Shown here in pieces: positions 34,981 through 43,271 of a stretch of 64,000 bases of DNA. The notes beneath the pieces are model-generated. The model made no database searches. It saw only the letters and a program-made list of their open reading frames with translations, and was not told the DNA's origin. Source of the DNA: Haloplanus natans DSM 17983 (GTDB lineage: Archaea; Halobacteriota; Halobacteria; Halobacteriales; Haloferacaceae); NCBI RefSeq assembly GCF_000427685.1, contig NZ_KE386573.1:1720938-1784937 (forward strand), read 5' to 3'. A program made the translations under genes and the position numbers. The stretch's first letter is position 1. The number at the start of each line of letters is the position of its first letter.

Positions 34981-35370
34981 TCAGTCGTCGTCGGGGTGGT
35001 AGCGGTGGTGATCCTCGACCGACGGGGCACCGATAGCGAGAACCTGGACGGGAGCGTCGGCGTCCGAAGGGTTGAACGCGCGGTGGGGATTCCCCGGCTC
35101 GACGAGAAAGACCTGCTCTTCCGGAACAGTGAACTCTCCCTCCGGCGTCTCGACGTGGAGCGTCCCGTCGACGACGAAAAACGCCTCGACCTGCTCGTCG
35201 TGGTAGTGGTACATCGCCGGGAGTTGCTCACCCGGAGCGGCGGTGTACGTCCGGAGACCGAGTTTGGCATCGCGTTTTGGCAGACCAGCCGCTTGGCTGA
35301 TCGATCGGGGTTCGGCCTCACGGTCGGGAAACGGTTCGATCGCCGACGGGTCGACGACGTGATAGCCCAT
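34981..35370 (-). CDS. Single-domain cupin protein
   Basis: The protein has 129 aa. The cupin motifs are AMYHYHDEQVEAFFVVDG (His, His, Glu ligands) and PGNPHRAFN (His ligand), on a small barrel that probably binds Fe, Mn or Ni. Family members include mannose-6-phosphate isomerase-like and dioxygenase-like proteins; the substrate is unknown. The ATG at 35370 (MGYHVVDP) is preferred. The IS element inserted about 40-50 bp upstream of this start may affect its promoter. Confidence 0.8.
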   Translation of the reverse strand: MGYHVVDPSAIEPFPDREAEPRSISQAAGLPKRDAKLGLRTYTAAPGEQLPAMYHYHDEQVEAFFVVDGTLHVETPEGEFTVPEEQVFLVEPGNPHRAFNPSDADAPVQVLAIGAPSVEDHHRYHPDDD

Positions 35371-35410
35371 AGCTGACGTGGTTTCGGCGCCCAATTAACT
35401 GGAATTAGGC

Positions 35411-35489
<79 letters not shown>

Positions 35490-35621
35490 GAGAGCTTTGC
35501 TCTCGTGCGCGAGCGAGACGCGAAGCGTCTCGTCAACGCCGCACGATTCTCATACACGTTCACCGCTCGGCCCACAGGCCCACCGCCACCTTTATGTCTA
35601 TCCATAGTCTATACTCGGGTG

Positions 35622-35768
35622 ATGGATAGGTTTGAAATCGAAGGCGAAGAAGTCCTCGACGGAACCGCAAAACCGTCGGGGAATAGCGCCCACGTTATCG
35701 TTCCCAAACGCTGGCGCGGAGCCGACGTGAAAGTCGTCCGCGTCTCCGAACCAAGTTCAGACGAGTAG
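35622..35768 (+). CDS. DUF2080-family transposase-associated protein
   Basis: The protein has 48 aa, beginning MDRFEIEGEEVLDGTAKPSG. This short protein, with PSGNSAHVIVPKRWRGADVK, is found immediately upstream of tnpB in many haloarchaeal IS605-family elements and looks like a small AbrB/SpoVT-type DNA-binding strand pair. The stop is 3 nt before the tnpB start. The ATG at 35622 matches the family's N-terminus. Confidence 0.75.
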   Translation: MDRFEIEGEEVLDGTAKPSGNSAHVIVPKRWRGADVKVVRVSEPSSDE

Positions 35769-35771
35769 ACT

Positions 35772-37057
35772 ATGCAGTACAACTACAAGTATCGACTCGA
35801 CCCGCCAGACACCCTCACCGAGACGCTTCTGCACCACGTCGATATTTGTAGGCAACTGTACAATCACGTCCTCTACCTGCTCAACGAGACAGACGACATT
35901 CCCGCCCGCTACGAGGTCAGGGGCGACTTCCCGACCTCAAATCGTGGTGGGACGACCTCGGAAATGTTCACTCGAAAGTTCTCCAGATGGTCGTCAAGCG
36001 CGTCTACGACAACCTCTCCACGCTCAAAGCGCAGAAGGAGAACGGACGCGCCGTGGGAAGCCTCAAGTGGAAACCGCCTCGGGAGTATCGGTCGCTCACC
36101 TACAACCAGTCCGGCTTCGAACTCAAGAATACGAGTGGTCGGCCTGTCTTGTGGTTGAGCAAAATCGGTGAGATTCCGATTCACCTCCATCGAGATATTC
36201 CCGAGAACGCGATCATCAAACAGGTCACGGTCAAACGAGAACCTACGGGCGAGTGGTATGCCACGTTCGGCATCGACATGGACGAAACCACACCTGAAAA
36301 ACCGGGGAACCCCGAGAATGTCGTTGGTATCGACGTGGGAATTCTCAAGTACGCCCACGACACCGACGGATACGCCATCGAAAGCCCCGACTTCTCCGAG
36401 GAACGCGAACGATTCGAACGCGCACAACGCCACCTCTCGCGGAAGGAACACGGTTCTGCAAATTGGGAGAAACAGCGGCAAGTAGTGGCCGAACGCCACG
36501 CCGACCTGAAGCGGAAGCGACGAGACTTCCTCCACAAGTTATCGAACTACTACGCCACCGAGTACGACTTGGTGGCCGTTGAGGATTTGGATGCGAAGGA
36601 ACTGGTCGAACTCCCCGGTAACTCACGCAACCGGGCAGGGGCGGCGTGGGGGACGTTCCTCCGAATGCTCCAATACAAGTGCGAGCGCGAAGGAACGCAC
36701 TTCGTCGCAGTTGACCCGAAAGATACGACGAAGGAGTGTGCGTCTTGCGGTGTCAAGACGGACAAACCTCTGTGGGTTCGTGAACACTCGTGTCCGGCAT
36801 GTGGGTTCGAAGCGGACAGGGACGCGAATGCGGCGTGGAATATTCTTTCTCGCGGCCTTGAAAAAGTAGGAGTGGGATACTCCGAATCAACGTCACCAGA
36901 AATCAAAGATTTCTGGTTGGCGAACGAATCGCAGAGCGATTCGTCAACGCCTGTGGAGACTGCGCTCCCTGCGGATACACCCGTATCTGCAAAGCGCGTC
37001 GTTGAAACAGGAAGCCCCACCCTCAAGGAGCGAACCGCGCAAGCGGTGAGCGAGTAG
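35772..37057 (+). pseudogene. tnpB: tnpB (RNA-guided nuclease family), frameshifted
   Basis: The first frame (35772 to about 35928) encodes the TnpB N-terminus (MQYNYKYRLDPPDTLTETLL). Homology then continues in the -1 frame from about 35928 (LPDLKSWWDDLGNVHSKVLQ) to the stop at 37057. One missing base near 35927 explains it. Downstream, all RuvC residues are intact: Asp in VVGIDVGILKY, Glu in VAVEDLDAKEL, Asp in DRDANAAWNIL, plus zinc finger CASC and CPAC. It is thus recently inactivated, a sequencing error, or read by -1 frameshifting. Confidence 0.85.
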
Positions 37058-37072
37058 GGTGGGGTAGTTCAC
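37015..37072 (+). ncRNA. Candidate omega RNA/right-end hairpin of the tnpB element
   Basis: CCCCACCCT (37015-37023) pairs perfectly with AGGGTGGGG (37056-37064); an inner stem CCGC-GCAA-GCGG lies between. In TnpB systems the guide RNA scaffold is made from the 3' end of tnpB and the right end, which is what this position implies. The guide would be the sequence just after GTTCAC. No transcript evidence exists. Confidence 0.5.
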
Positions 37073-37133
37073 CCGTTTGGGACCGAGAGCGGACCGTTCT
37101 CACACGCAAGAATCGACGACGGGCGACCGTCGA

Positions 37134-38132
37134 TCAGACCAACAATTCGCTCCCGAGGACGATCAGGCCGACGCCGACGAACACGACCCCGAGCGCCCGC
37201 TCCATGAGGTCACTGGGGAGGTACTTGCCGATTCGGGTCCCGATGGTGCCACCGACGAGGACGCCGGGGATCGACCACGCCACGACGTACCAGACGGGTG
37301 TCGCCGCGAGTGCGTGGACGATGGCGCCGGCCAACGCAGCGATAGCGAGGACGAACACGCTCGTCGCGATTGCCACGCGAGGTGGGAGGCGACATCTAAC
37401 GATGAGTTGCGTCGTCGTGATTTCGGGGAGGCCGGCGCTGATGAGTCCCGTGACGAACCCGCCGACTGTGGCCAACCCGACGCCGGGCACTCGCCAGCAC
37501 GTATCGTAGCTGAACCGTTCACCGTCAGTCGTCTCGATGACCGTCTTCCCCCGTCCCGTGTTCTTTCGTTCGAGGAACTCGTTTTCTTCCTCGCCGGGAA
37601 CGCACTCCTCCGGCGGCTTATAGTAGACGAGGAAGGCGCCGAGTCCGAGGAGACCGACGCCGAAAGCGAGCGTCAGGAGCGTCGTCGGGACGTAGTGCGC
37701 CGCGAGCGCACCCGCGACGACGGAGGGGACGGCCCCGAGGAGCAGCCACTTCGCCGTCGCGTAGTCGACGACGTTCTGACGGACGTAGTTCAGGAGGCCG
37801 TTCCCCATGCCGAACACCTCGGTCATGAGCCCGGCCCCGATGGCCTGTGCGGGCGACAGGCCGACGACGAGAATGAAGAAGGGGCTGAAAAAGAGGGCAC
37901 CCGAGACGCCCGAGGAGAGCGCAATCATCGAAAAGAGGATCGAGACGGGGAACACCCACCAGTGCGCGAGGAACTGCTCGACGGGAAACCCGCCGGGAAC
38001 CGGGAGACTCGTGAGTAGCGAATCAGCCATCCCGACATCGAGTGTTCCAAGCGCGACGAGCGGAATCCCCGCTCCGAGTACGGCGACGCGGTGCAAAGCA
38101 CCGACGGCGCGATCATCCATCATGTATGTCAC
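37134..38132 (-). CDS. TauE/SafE-family sulfite/organosulfur exporter-like permease
   Basis: The protein has 332 aa. It has eight or nine spans arranged as two TauE/SafE repeats: FFSPFFILVVGLSPAQAIGAGL near residue 90 and ITTTQLIVRCRLPPRVAIAT near 240. The cytoplasmic loop between is charged (about 170-205). The family exports sulfite, sulfoacetate or related ions; the substrate is not fixed. It is the last gene of an operon membrane protein - CMD protein - TauE. An ATG 3 codons downstream is also possible. Confidence 0.85.
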   Translation of the reverse strand: MTYMMDDRAVGALHRVAVLGAGIPLVALGTLDVGMADSLLTSLPVPGGFPVEQFLAHWWVFPVSILFSMIALSSGVSGALFFSPFFILVVGLSPAQAIGAGLMTEVFGMGNGLLNYVRQNVVDYATAKWLLLGAVPSVVAGALAAHYVPTTLLTLAFGVGLLGLGAFLVYYKPPEECVPGEEENEFLERKNTGRGKTVIETTDGERFSYDTCWRVPGVGLATVGGFVTGLISAGLPEITTTQLIVRCRLPPRVAIATSVFVLAIAALAGAIVHALAATPVWYVVAWSIPGVLVGGTIGTRIGKYLPSDLMERALGVVFVGVGLIVLGSELLV

Positions 38133-38150
38133 CGGCGGTTCATCGAGCAG

Positions 38151-38714
38151 TCACGCGTCATCGAATAACTCCGCCACGGTGTCAGGATCGGGATGCCAGC
38201 CGACGAACTCGCCGCCTTCGAAGGGCAGATCGACGGACGCGATGTAGTTGCACAGGCCGACGTAGAAGTCGATGAGGAGGCCGATCGCGACGATCTCCGC
38301 CGACGAGTAGTGCCGTTCCAGCGCGTCGTGGATGGGGTCGGTCACGGTCCCCGATTCGACTGCGCGGGCGTACTGGAGCAGGACGAACTCCGCGTCCTCG
38401 AACGGCGAGAGGTCGTCGCCACCGATGGCCTGCATCTCCTCGATAGTAACGCCCTTGTCGCGGGCGATGTCGACGTGCTGGTGCCACTCGTATCGGGCGC
38501 CGCGTGCTCGCGCCACGGTGAGGATGACCAGTTCCTTGCGGCGCTGGCCGATCTGTTCGTACAGCGTGTTCAGATACTCGAGCGTCGCCTCGAGAACCTC
38601 CGGATTGTGTGCCCAGGCCCGGAAGATGTGGCGGTCGCCGAGGTAGTCGTCCGTGAACAGGTAGTGGAACTCCTCCGGGATTTCGTCCAGTTCGAGTAGT
38701 GGTAATCGTGTCAT
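38151..38714 (-). CDS. Carboxymuconolactone decarboxylase-family protein (AhpD-like, no CxxC)
   Basis: The protein has 187 aa and is all-helical. The CMD/AhpD core ELVILTVARARGARYEWHQH has Glu and His at expected positions but lacks the CxxC of peroxidase-coupled AhpD. Length exceeds the minimal domain because of N-terminal helices (FTDDYLGDRHIFRAWAHNPE). Activity may be lactone decarboxylation or a thiol-independent role. It is 48 bp after the four-helix membrane protein and 18 bp before the TauE gene. Confidence 0.82.
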   Translation of the reverse strand: MTRLPLLELDEIPEEFHYLFTDDYLGDRHIFRAWAHNPEVLEATLEYLNTLYEQIGQRRKELVILTVARARGARYEWHQHVDIARDKGVTIEEMQAIGGDDLSPFEDAEFVLLQYARAVESGTVTDPIHDALERHYSSAEIVAIGLLIDFYVGLCNYIASVDLPFEGGEFVGWHPDPDTVAELFDDA

Positions 38715-38762
38715 GTGATTCGTGGATCTGTGGTGTGGTCGATGACGATACTCTCCAGTGAT

Positions 38763-39188
38763 TCACGCGAGGATGCCGGCTCCAGGGAGCCCCCCCAGGA
38801 CGACGCCGTAGACGACGTGGACGGTCCCGAAGGTCATCATCATGTCACGGTCGGGTTCCATGCCGATGATCAACCGCATCCAGAACACCATCCCGCCGAT
38901 CATCAGGACGATGCCGTAGACAAGTCCGAGGTCGGCCGCGATGGCCACGGAGTCGAGACTGAGCCCGAGAAGCGGGACGCCAAGCGCGAAGACGGCGCCC
39001 GCGACGACGCCGTAGACCGTATGAAGGATCATCCCAGGCATGGCGTGGTCGTCCGGCTCGCCACCGGCGAATTTCGCGACGAGAGCCGCCGTCGGCGGTG
39101 GGCCGCCATCGCCCAGCAGCATCATCACGGCGGTCATGACGATCGTCGCGAGCAGTCCTCCGGCCAAGCCGGCGGTGATAGAGGCCAT
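38763..39188 (-). CDS. Four-helix membrane protein (paralogue of 44771)
   Basis: The protein has 141 aa with four membrane helices: 3-22, 55-75, 80-105 and 118-138. The pattern GLAGGLLATIVMTAVMM, then ILHTVYGVVAGAVFALG and TVHVVYGVVLGG recurs in the protein at 44771. Such small haloarchaeal proteins have no assigned function. It is divergent from a thioredoxin-reductase-like flavoenzyme (39296) and heads an operon with CMD and TauE genes. The start at 39188 (MASITAGLAGG) is chosen over longer in-frame starts rich in Cys/Arg. Confidence 0.7.
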   Translation of the reverse strand: MASITAGLAGGLLATIVMTAVMMLLGDGGPPPTAALVAKFAGGEPDDHAMPGMILHTVYGVVAGAVFALGVPLLGLSLDSVAIAADLGLVYGIVLMIGGMVFWMRLIIGMEPDRDMMMTFGTVHVVYGVVLGGLPGAGILA

Positions 39189-39295
39189 CGTACAGGTTTC
39201 GATACGACAGACGTGTATTAAACCGAAGCGCGAGCGTTTAACGCCGGCACACACTCGGGATAATTGGTTTACATACCCCTGCCGACAGTCGTCGT

Positions 39296-40312
39296 ATGGC
39301 TGTAGACCAGCAAGCGTACGAAGTCGTCGTCGTCGGTGGCGGACCAGCAGGGCTCTCGACGGCGCTGTACAGCGTGCGACTCGGGCACGAGACGGCGCTC
39401 GTCGACCGTGGCGGCGGCCGGGCGGCGATGATGAAAGACGTCCACAACCTCGTCGGAACGACCGAAGAGACGAGCGGAATGGAGCTCCTGGGGATCGGGA
39501 AGGAGCAACTGAAGGAGTACGGCTGTACGGTACTCTCGGATCGAATCGGATCGGCCGGCCGGACCGACGACGACCGGTTCCGTCTGTGTGGGACCGACGT
39601 GGACTACGTTGCCGACGCGGTCACGCTGGCAATGGGCATGAACGACGTGCGACCGGACCCGCCGCTCCCTCGGACCGGTCGCGGGCTCCACTACTGCCTC
39701 CACTGTGACGCACACATGTTCGCGGACGAGTCCGTGTACGTGATGGGGTACGGCGAGAGCGCGGCGCACGTCGCCGCCATTCTGCTCAACTTCACCGACG
39801 AGGTCGACCTGCTGACTCGAGGTGACGAGCCAGAGTGGAGCGACGAGACCGACGAGATGCTCGAAACACATCCGATCGACGTTGTTCACGAGGACGTGAC
39901 CGGCGTCCAGAACGGGAGCGACGGCTGGTTAAAAACGCTGGAATTCGAAGATGGAGCCGTCCGCGAGTACAAGGGCGGCTTCGCGCTGTACGGCGCCGAC
40001 TACAACAGCGGGCTCGCGACCGACCTCGGCTGTGAATTGAACGACGACGGGACCGTGGAGGTGGACGACCACGGGCGGACGAGCGTCGACGGCGTCTACG
40101 CGGTCGGCGACCTCACTCCCGGCCACAACCAGGTGCCGATCGCGCTGGGAGACGGCGCGAAAGCGGGGATTTCGATCCACTGGACGTTGCGGGATTTCCC
40201 GCGCGACCCCGACCTCGTCGAGGAACAGGGGCCCGTTCGAAGCGACGAGGTTCCCGGAATGCCCGATGAACTCCTCGAACAGGCTACCGAGTTCCACACG
40301 TACGACTCATAG
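39296..40312 (+). CDS. Thioredoxin-reductase-like FAD/NAD(P) oxidoreductase
   Basis: The protein has 338 aa. It has FAD motif VVVVGGGPAGLSTALY, redox CxxC in HYCLHCDAHM, NAD(P) region VYVMGYGESAAHVAAILL and C-terminal FAD motif GVYAVGDLTPGHNQVPIALGDG split over the isoalloxazine contact. This matches low-molecular-weight thioredoxin reductases, with degenerate NADPH motif (YGES for GGGDS) and an extra C-terminal tail. The electron donor and partner are uncertain. The stop codon (40310-40312) lies inside fold-back repeat copy 2. Confidence 0.85.
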   Translation: MAVDQQAYEVVVVGGGPAGLSTALYSVRLGHETALVDRGGGRAAMMKDVHNLVGTTEETSGMELLGIGKEQLKEYGCTVLSDRIGSAGRTDDDRFRLCGTDVDYVADAVTLAMGMNDVRPDPPLPRTGRGLHYCLHCDAHMFADESVYVMGYGESAAHVAAILLNFTDEVDLLTRGDEPEWSDETDEMLETHPIDVVHEDVTGVQNGSDGWLKTLEFEDGAVREYKGGFALYGADYNSGLATDLGCELNDDGTVEVDDHGRTSVDGVYAVGDLTPGHNQVPIALGDGAKAGISIHWTLRDFPRDPDLVEEQGPVRSDEVPGMPDELLEQATEFHTYDS

Positions 40313-40390
40313 TAGCCTTTGTAAGTCAGAGCGCGCCTGATCGCACGCAGTCCTGCAATCAGGTGTGCAAACCGTTCCAAAGGCTACTAT
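40309..40390 (+). repeat. Fold-back intergenic repeat, copy 2
   Basis: The element is 82 bp. The outer stem 40309-40324 with 40375-40390 has 15 of 16 pairs. The internal loop has GTCAGA opposite AAACCG. The inner stem 40331-40345 with 40354-40368 has 14 of 15 pairs if two G-T are allowed. It begins within the stop codon of the upstream gene. Same family as copies at 20911, 41931 and 48912. Confidence 0.75.
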
Positions 40391-40566
40391 AGGCGTCTCA
40401 ACGCGCACGTCTCGTCGCCGACTGCCGGGAGCCACGTACGTATCGAACCGTGTAGTCCGTACACCACTGTGGAGCAGCGACAGACACCCGCCGAGTGTTT
40501 ATTTTTACGCTCGACGCATATGTCGTCGGGAGAGACCCGTCACACGCTCTCCCCCACTACGCGACG

Positions 40567-40743
40567 ATGGCAGGAGACCATCCATCCGGCTGCTGTCCGA
40601 ACTGCGGACACGACATCCGACCCGTGGACCATCCGATTTCGTACGAACGCTCGGATCGGTCGGTCGGCGTGTTCGCTGAATGCCCCTCGTGTGGCGCCGT
40701 CGTCGAACCTGAAGAAAACTCATCACGGGGCACGGAATCGTGA
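40567..40743 (+). CDS. Small zinc-binding protein (CPNCG / CPSCG)
   Basis: The protein has 58 aa. Two CxxC knuckles (CPNC near residue 10, CPSC near 39) separated by a beta-rich acidic stretch (HPISYERSDRSVGVFAEC). A recurrent haloarchaeal zinc microprotein family of unknown role. ATG at 40567; a TATA-like TTTATTTTTAC near 40498-40508 may drive it. Confidence 0.65.
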   Translation: MAGDHPSGCCPNCGHDIRPVDHPISYERSDRSVGVFAECPSCGAVVEPEENSSRGTES

Positions 40744-40891
40744 GGCGGACTACTGTTGAATCCGCGGTCGATGTCCGCAACGGTCGCCACACCGCAGAAT
40801 CTCGGCAGGGTCACGAACGACCCAGCCTCGTGCAACGACGCCGCACGCCTGCCGGGCCTATATACACCCTCGCCGTTCGGGTAGGAATGCA

Positions 40892-41197
40892 ATGCTTGTC
40901 GTCCATGCGACGTTTCCGATCGATCCGAACCACCGCGACCGAGCGGTCGAACTGATGCGAGAGCTGGCCGAACACTCCCGGGCGGAGGACGGAATCATCG
41001 ACTACCGGGTCAACACGGATATCGACGACCCGAACCTGTTCAGATTCGTCGAACAGTACGAGAGCGAAGCGGCGTTCGGCGCACACGTCGAGACGGATCA
41101 TTTCGGCGAGTTCGAGGCGGCACTCCCCGAGTTGCTCGACGGAGAGCCGGACGTAACCCGATTCGATGTCGAGAGCGTCAGCGAGGTCGAACTCTAG
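40892..41197 (+). CDS. Antibiotic biosynthesis monooxygenase-like (ABM) protein
   Basis: The protein has 101 aa, a ferredoxin-like fold: MLVVHATFPIDPNHRDRAVE, then HSRAEDGIIDYRVNTDIDDP and LFRFVEQYESEAAFGAHVET. This is the ABM/putative quinol monooxygenase family (YgiN-like). Activity on quinols or a role in stress is possible. A TATA (CTATATACA) about 28 bp before ATG suggests leaderless transcription. Confidence 0.82.
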   Translation: MLVVHATFPIDPNHRDRAVELMRELAEHSRAEDGIIDYRVNTDIDDPNLFRFVEQYESEAAFGAHVETDHFGEFEAALPELLDGEPDVTRFDVESVSEVEL

Positions 41198-41395
41198 CTT
41201 CCCGGCCGTATGCCGACCGAGAGAGTGCAACTCTCGAAAACCACGTTCCGTGGAGCCCAATCCCTAACCGACGGGCCTCGAAGGCACCGTCTCGATCCGG
41301 TCCCGGCAGGGACTATTTAAATCGACGGGGACAGCGTACGCGGGTTGCACAGCCACGCGTCCCCTATATTCGACGCCCACGTACCGACAACCGGA

Positions 41396-41752
41396 ATGAC
41401 GAAAGCAGCAGTTATCATCCTCGCAGGCACCGACTCGCACGCCGACCAAGGCCGTCTCGCAAACGGCCTCGAAACGGCCAAGGAGTTCGCCGAGACCGAG
41501 GGCGACGATGTCGAACTCATCTTCGACGGTGCTGGGACGCAGTGGATTCCCGAACTCGAAGACGAAGACAGCGACTACCACGAACTCTATCGGACAGTTC
41601 GCAACGACACGTCCGTCTGTGACTACTGTGCCGGTGCGTTCGGCGTCGACGACGTCGTCAACGATGCCGGACTGGTAACACTCGACGACCACGACGGGCA
41701 CCCGAGCATTCGGTCGCTCGTCGCCGACGGGTACGAAGTTATTACGTTCTGA
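41396..41752 (+). CDS. DsrE/DsrF-like family protein
   Basis: The protein has 118 aa. A Rossmann-like DsrE fold begins KAAVIILAGTDSHADQGRLA, with VELIFDGAGTQWIPEL and CDYCAGAFGVDD. The cysteine pair (CDYC) is at the position where DsrE proteins carry persulfide-reactive Cys. Role in sulfur transfer is possible but unproven. The stop TGA overlaps the start of fold-back repeat copy 3. Confidence 0.8.
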   Translation: MTKAAVIILAGTDSHADQGRLANGLETAKEFAETEGDDVELIFDGAGTQWIPELEDEDSDYHELYRTVRNDTSVCDYCAGAFGVDDVVNDAGLVTLDDHDGHPSIRSLVADGYEVITF

Positions 41753-41820
41753 GACGGATCGGCGTAACTGTCTGTCGGTAGTTCGCCAGACCCTCCTGGC
41801 GAATACCGGTGAGGACGGAC
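41752..41820 (-). repeat. Fold-back intergenic repeat, copy 3 (degenerate, inverted orientation)
   Basis: The left arm has GTAACTGTCTGTCGG. The inner stem TTCGCCAG (41782-41789) with CTGGCGAA (41796-41803), extended by GGTA/TACC with one bulge, is intact. The outer right arm is not recognisable, so the copy has lost one side. Orientation is opposite to copy 4, 110 bp away. Confidence 0.55.
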
Positions 41821-41920
41821 CATCATCACGGAGATCATCCGCGCGAACGGGTGGGAAATAGACATCGCGGAGTCGTAAACGGGCGAGTCCCGATTCGAGG
41901 TCGTGATCGAGGAGTCGTGA
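41816..41920 (+). pseudogene. C-terminal remnant of a histidine kinase
   Basis: In frame with 41819, the sequence reads TIITEIIRANGWEIDIAES, then a TAA, then TGESRFEVVIEES and TGA. It matches the last strand-helix-strand of haloarchaeal HATPase domains (IV..IAEAHGWEV...GGARFE). One internal stop and no upstream coding sequence show it is debris between two fold-back repeats. Confidence 0.5.
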
Positions 41921-41930
41921 ACGCCGTTTC

Positions 41931-42012
41931 ATACGGTTTATTGTGAGTCAGTACCGGCGGTTCGCCGGACCATCTCGGCGAACCGCTCGTAAACAGTTAC
42001 AATAATCCGTAT
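41931..42012 (+). repeat. Fold-back intergenic repeat, copy 4
   Basis: The element is 82 bp. Outer stem 41931-41946 with 41997-42012 (15 of 16 pairs, one G-T). Ten-base internal loop strands GTCAGTACCG and TCGTAAACAG. Inner stem GCGGTTCGCCG (41957-41967) with CGGCGAACCGC (41976-41986), perfect 11 bp. Loop 8 bases. Confidence 0.8.
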
Positions 42013-42131
42013 CACACGGCACCCCGATCCATACGTCCGACCGAGCAGGCGGCTGTTGATTTCGTCGGACGTCGAACGTAGGATCGATTCGGCCGACAAC
42101 AGTTATTATGTGAGATGTGGGACTCGGGACT

Positions 42132-42911
42132 ATGACCGAACAGGGTGGCTCAATCGACAACGAGTGGGATACGACCGCCTACGACGACCGACATGCCTTC
42201 GTCTTCGAGCACGGCCGAGGGGTCGTCGATCTGTTGGACGTGCGACCGGGCGAGCGTGTCCTCGATCTGGGATGTGGAACGGAACACCTGACCCACGAAA
42301 TCGCCGACGCCGGGGCCGAGGTCGTGGGGCTAGATAGCTCCAAGGAGATGATCGAGACCGCACGCGAGACGTATCCGGAGGTGCGATTCGTCCGGGCGGA
42401 TGCCCGTGAATTCGCGTTCGAGGAGCCCTTCGACGCCGTCTTTTCGAATGCGGCATTGCATTGGATTCCCGAGCAAGACGCCGTCCTCGCTGCGATTACG
42501 GACGCCTTGAAATCGGGTGGGCGATTCGTCGCTGAACTGGGAGGGACCGGAAACCTCGACGCGATTATCAGCGCCGTTCGAACCGCGCCAGCCCAGCGGG
42601 GATACGATATCGAGAACCCCTGGTATTTTCCAAGTGTCGGGGAGTACGCGACGAAACTCGAATCCCACGGGTTCGAGGTACGGTACGCGACGCTATTCGA
42701 TCGGCCGACCGAACTCGAGGAGGGGACAGACGGACTAGCCTCGTGGCTCGACATGTTCGGTCATAGTCTCTTCGAATCGATTCCGGGCGCCGACCGGGAA
42801 GGGATCGTCGCGGACGCCGAGCGTGAACTTCGAGACGAACAGTTCGAGGACGGCCAGCGGATCGCGGACTACCGGCGTCTCCAAATCGTCGCCTCCGGTC
42901 CGACGGAGTGA
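42132..42911 (+). CDS. Class I SAM-dependent methyltransferase
   Basis: The protein has 259 aa. It has motif I VLDLGCGTEHLTHEIAD, acidic motif VGLDSSKEM, motif AFEEPFDAVFSNAALHWIPE and post-motif LKSGGRFVAELGG. This resembles trans-aconitate 2-methyltransferase and UbiE-like enzymes. Substrate unknown. TATA-like AGTTATTATG at 42100-42109 lies about 28 bp before the ATG. Confidence 0.87.
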   Translation: MTEQGGSIDNEWDTTAYDDRHAFVFEHGRGVVDLLDVRPGERVLDLGCGTEHLTHEIADAGAEVVGLDSSKEMIETARETYPEVRFVRADAREFAFEEPFDAVFSNAALHWIPEQDAVLAAITDALKSGGRFVAELGGTGNLDAIISAVRTAPAQRGYDIENPWYFPSVGEYATKLESHGFEVRYATLFDRPTELEEGTDGLASWLDMFGHSLFESIPGADREGIVADAERELRDEQFEDGQRIADYRRLQIVASGPTE

Positions 42912-42995
42912 CTCGAGCCGTAATCGAACCGGCAGACTCGGTACTCTCGTCGTGTGTCGAGGTGTGTCTCACCGTCTTCTGCTATTTTTCGACGC

Positions 42996-43271
42996 TTATC
43001 CACCAGCACGCATCGCCTTCTGGGCGAAGCGTTCGATAAGCGAATCGAGCACGCCGGGGTCACCCTCGAAGACCAGGTCGACCTGCGTCAGCGAAACGGA
43101 CGGGCCGATCCCGACGGTCTGTGAGGAAAGTGTCGCCGTCCAGTCGTCGGCAGCGACGCGGTCGTCGTCAACCTGCTCGGCGCCCAGATTTTCGAGATAG
43201 TTGATCGCGAGACGCGCCGAAATACCGCGGAACGAACGCTCCCGTCGCACCCAGTTTTCCTTCGCACTCAT
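42996..43271 (-). CDS. MoaD-related C-terminal-domain-like small protein (DUF1952-like)
   Basis: The protein has 91 aa. It has a ferredoxin-like alternation: RERSFRGISARLAINYLENLG, then WTATLSSQTVGIGPSVSLTQ and FEGDPGVLDSLIERFAQKAM. I recall haloarchaeal proteins of this type labelled molybdopterin MoaD-related C-terminal domain. No MoaD ubiquitin-like domain is attached, so a role in molybdopterin synthesis is only inferred. The start at 43271 is chosen because upstream in-frame sequence is not conserved-looking. Confidence 0.6.
   Translation of the reverse strand: MSAKENWVRRERSFRGISARLAINYLENLGAEQVDDDRVAADDWTATLSSQTVGIGPSVSLTQVDLVFEGDPGVLDSLIERFAQKAMRAGG

Noticed and set aside
35772-37057. 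Programmed -1 frameshifting in tnpB
   Set aside because: I see no slippery heptamer near 35927, and other tnpB genes of this type are read in one frame. A deletion or sequence error is simpler, though not excluded.
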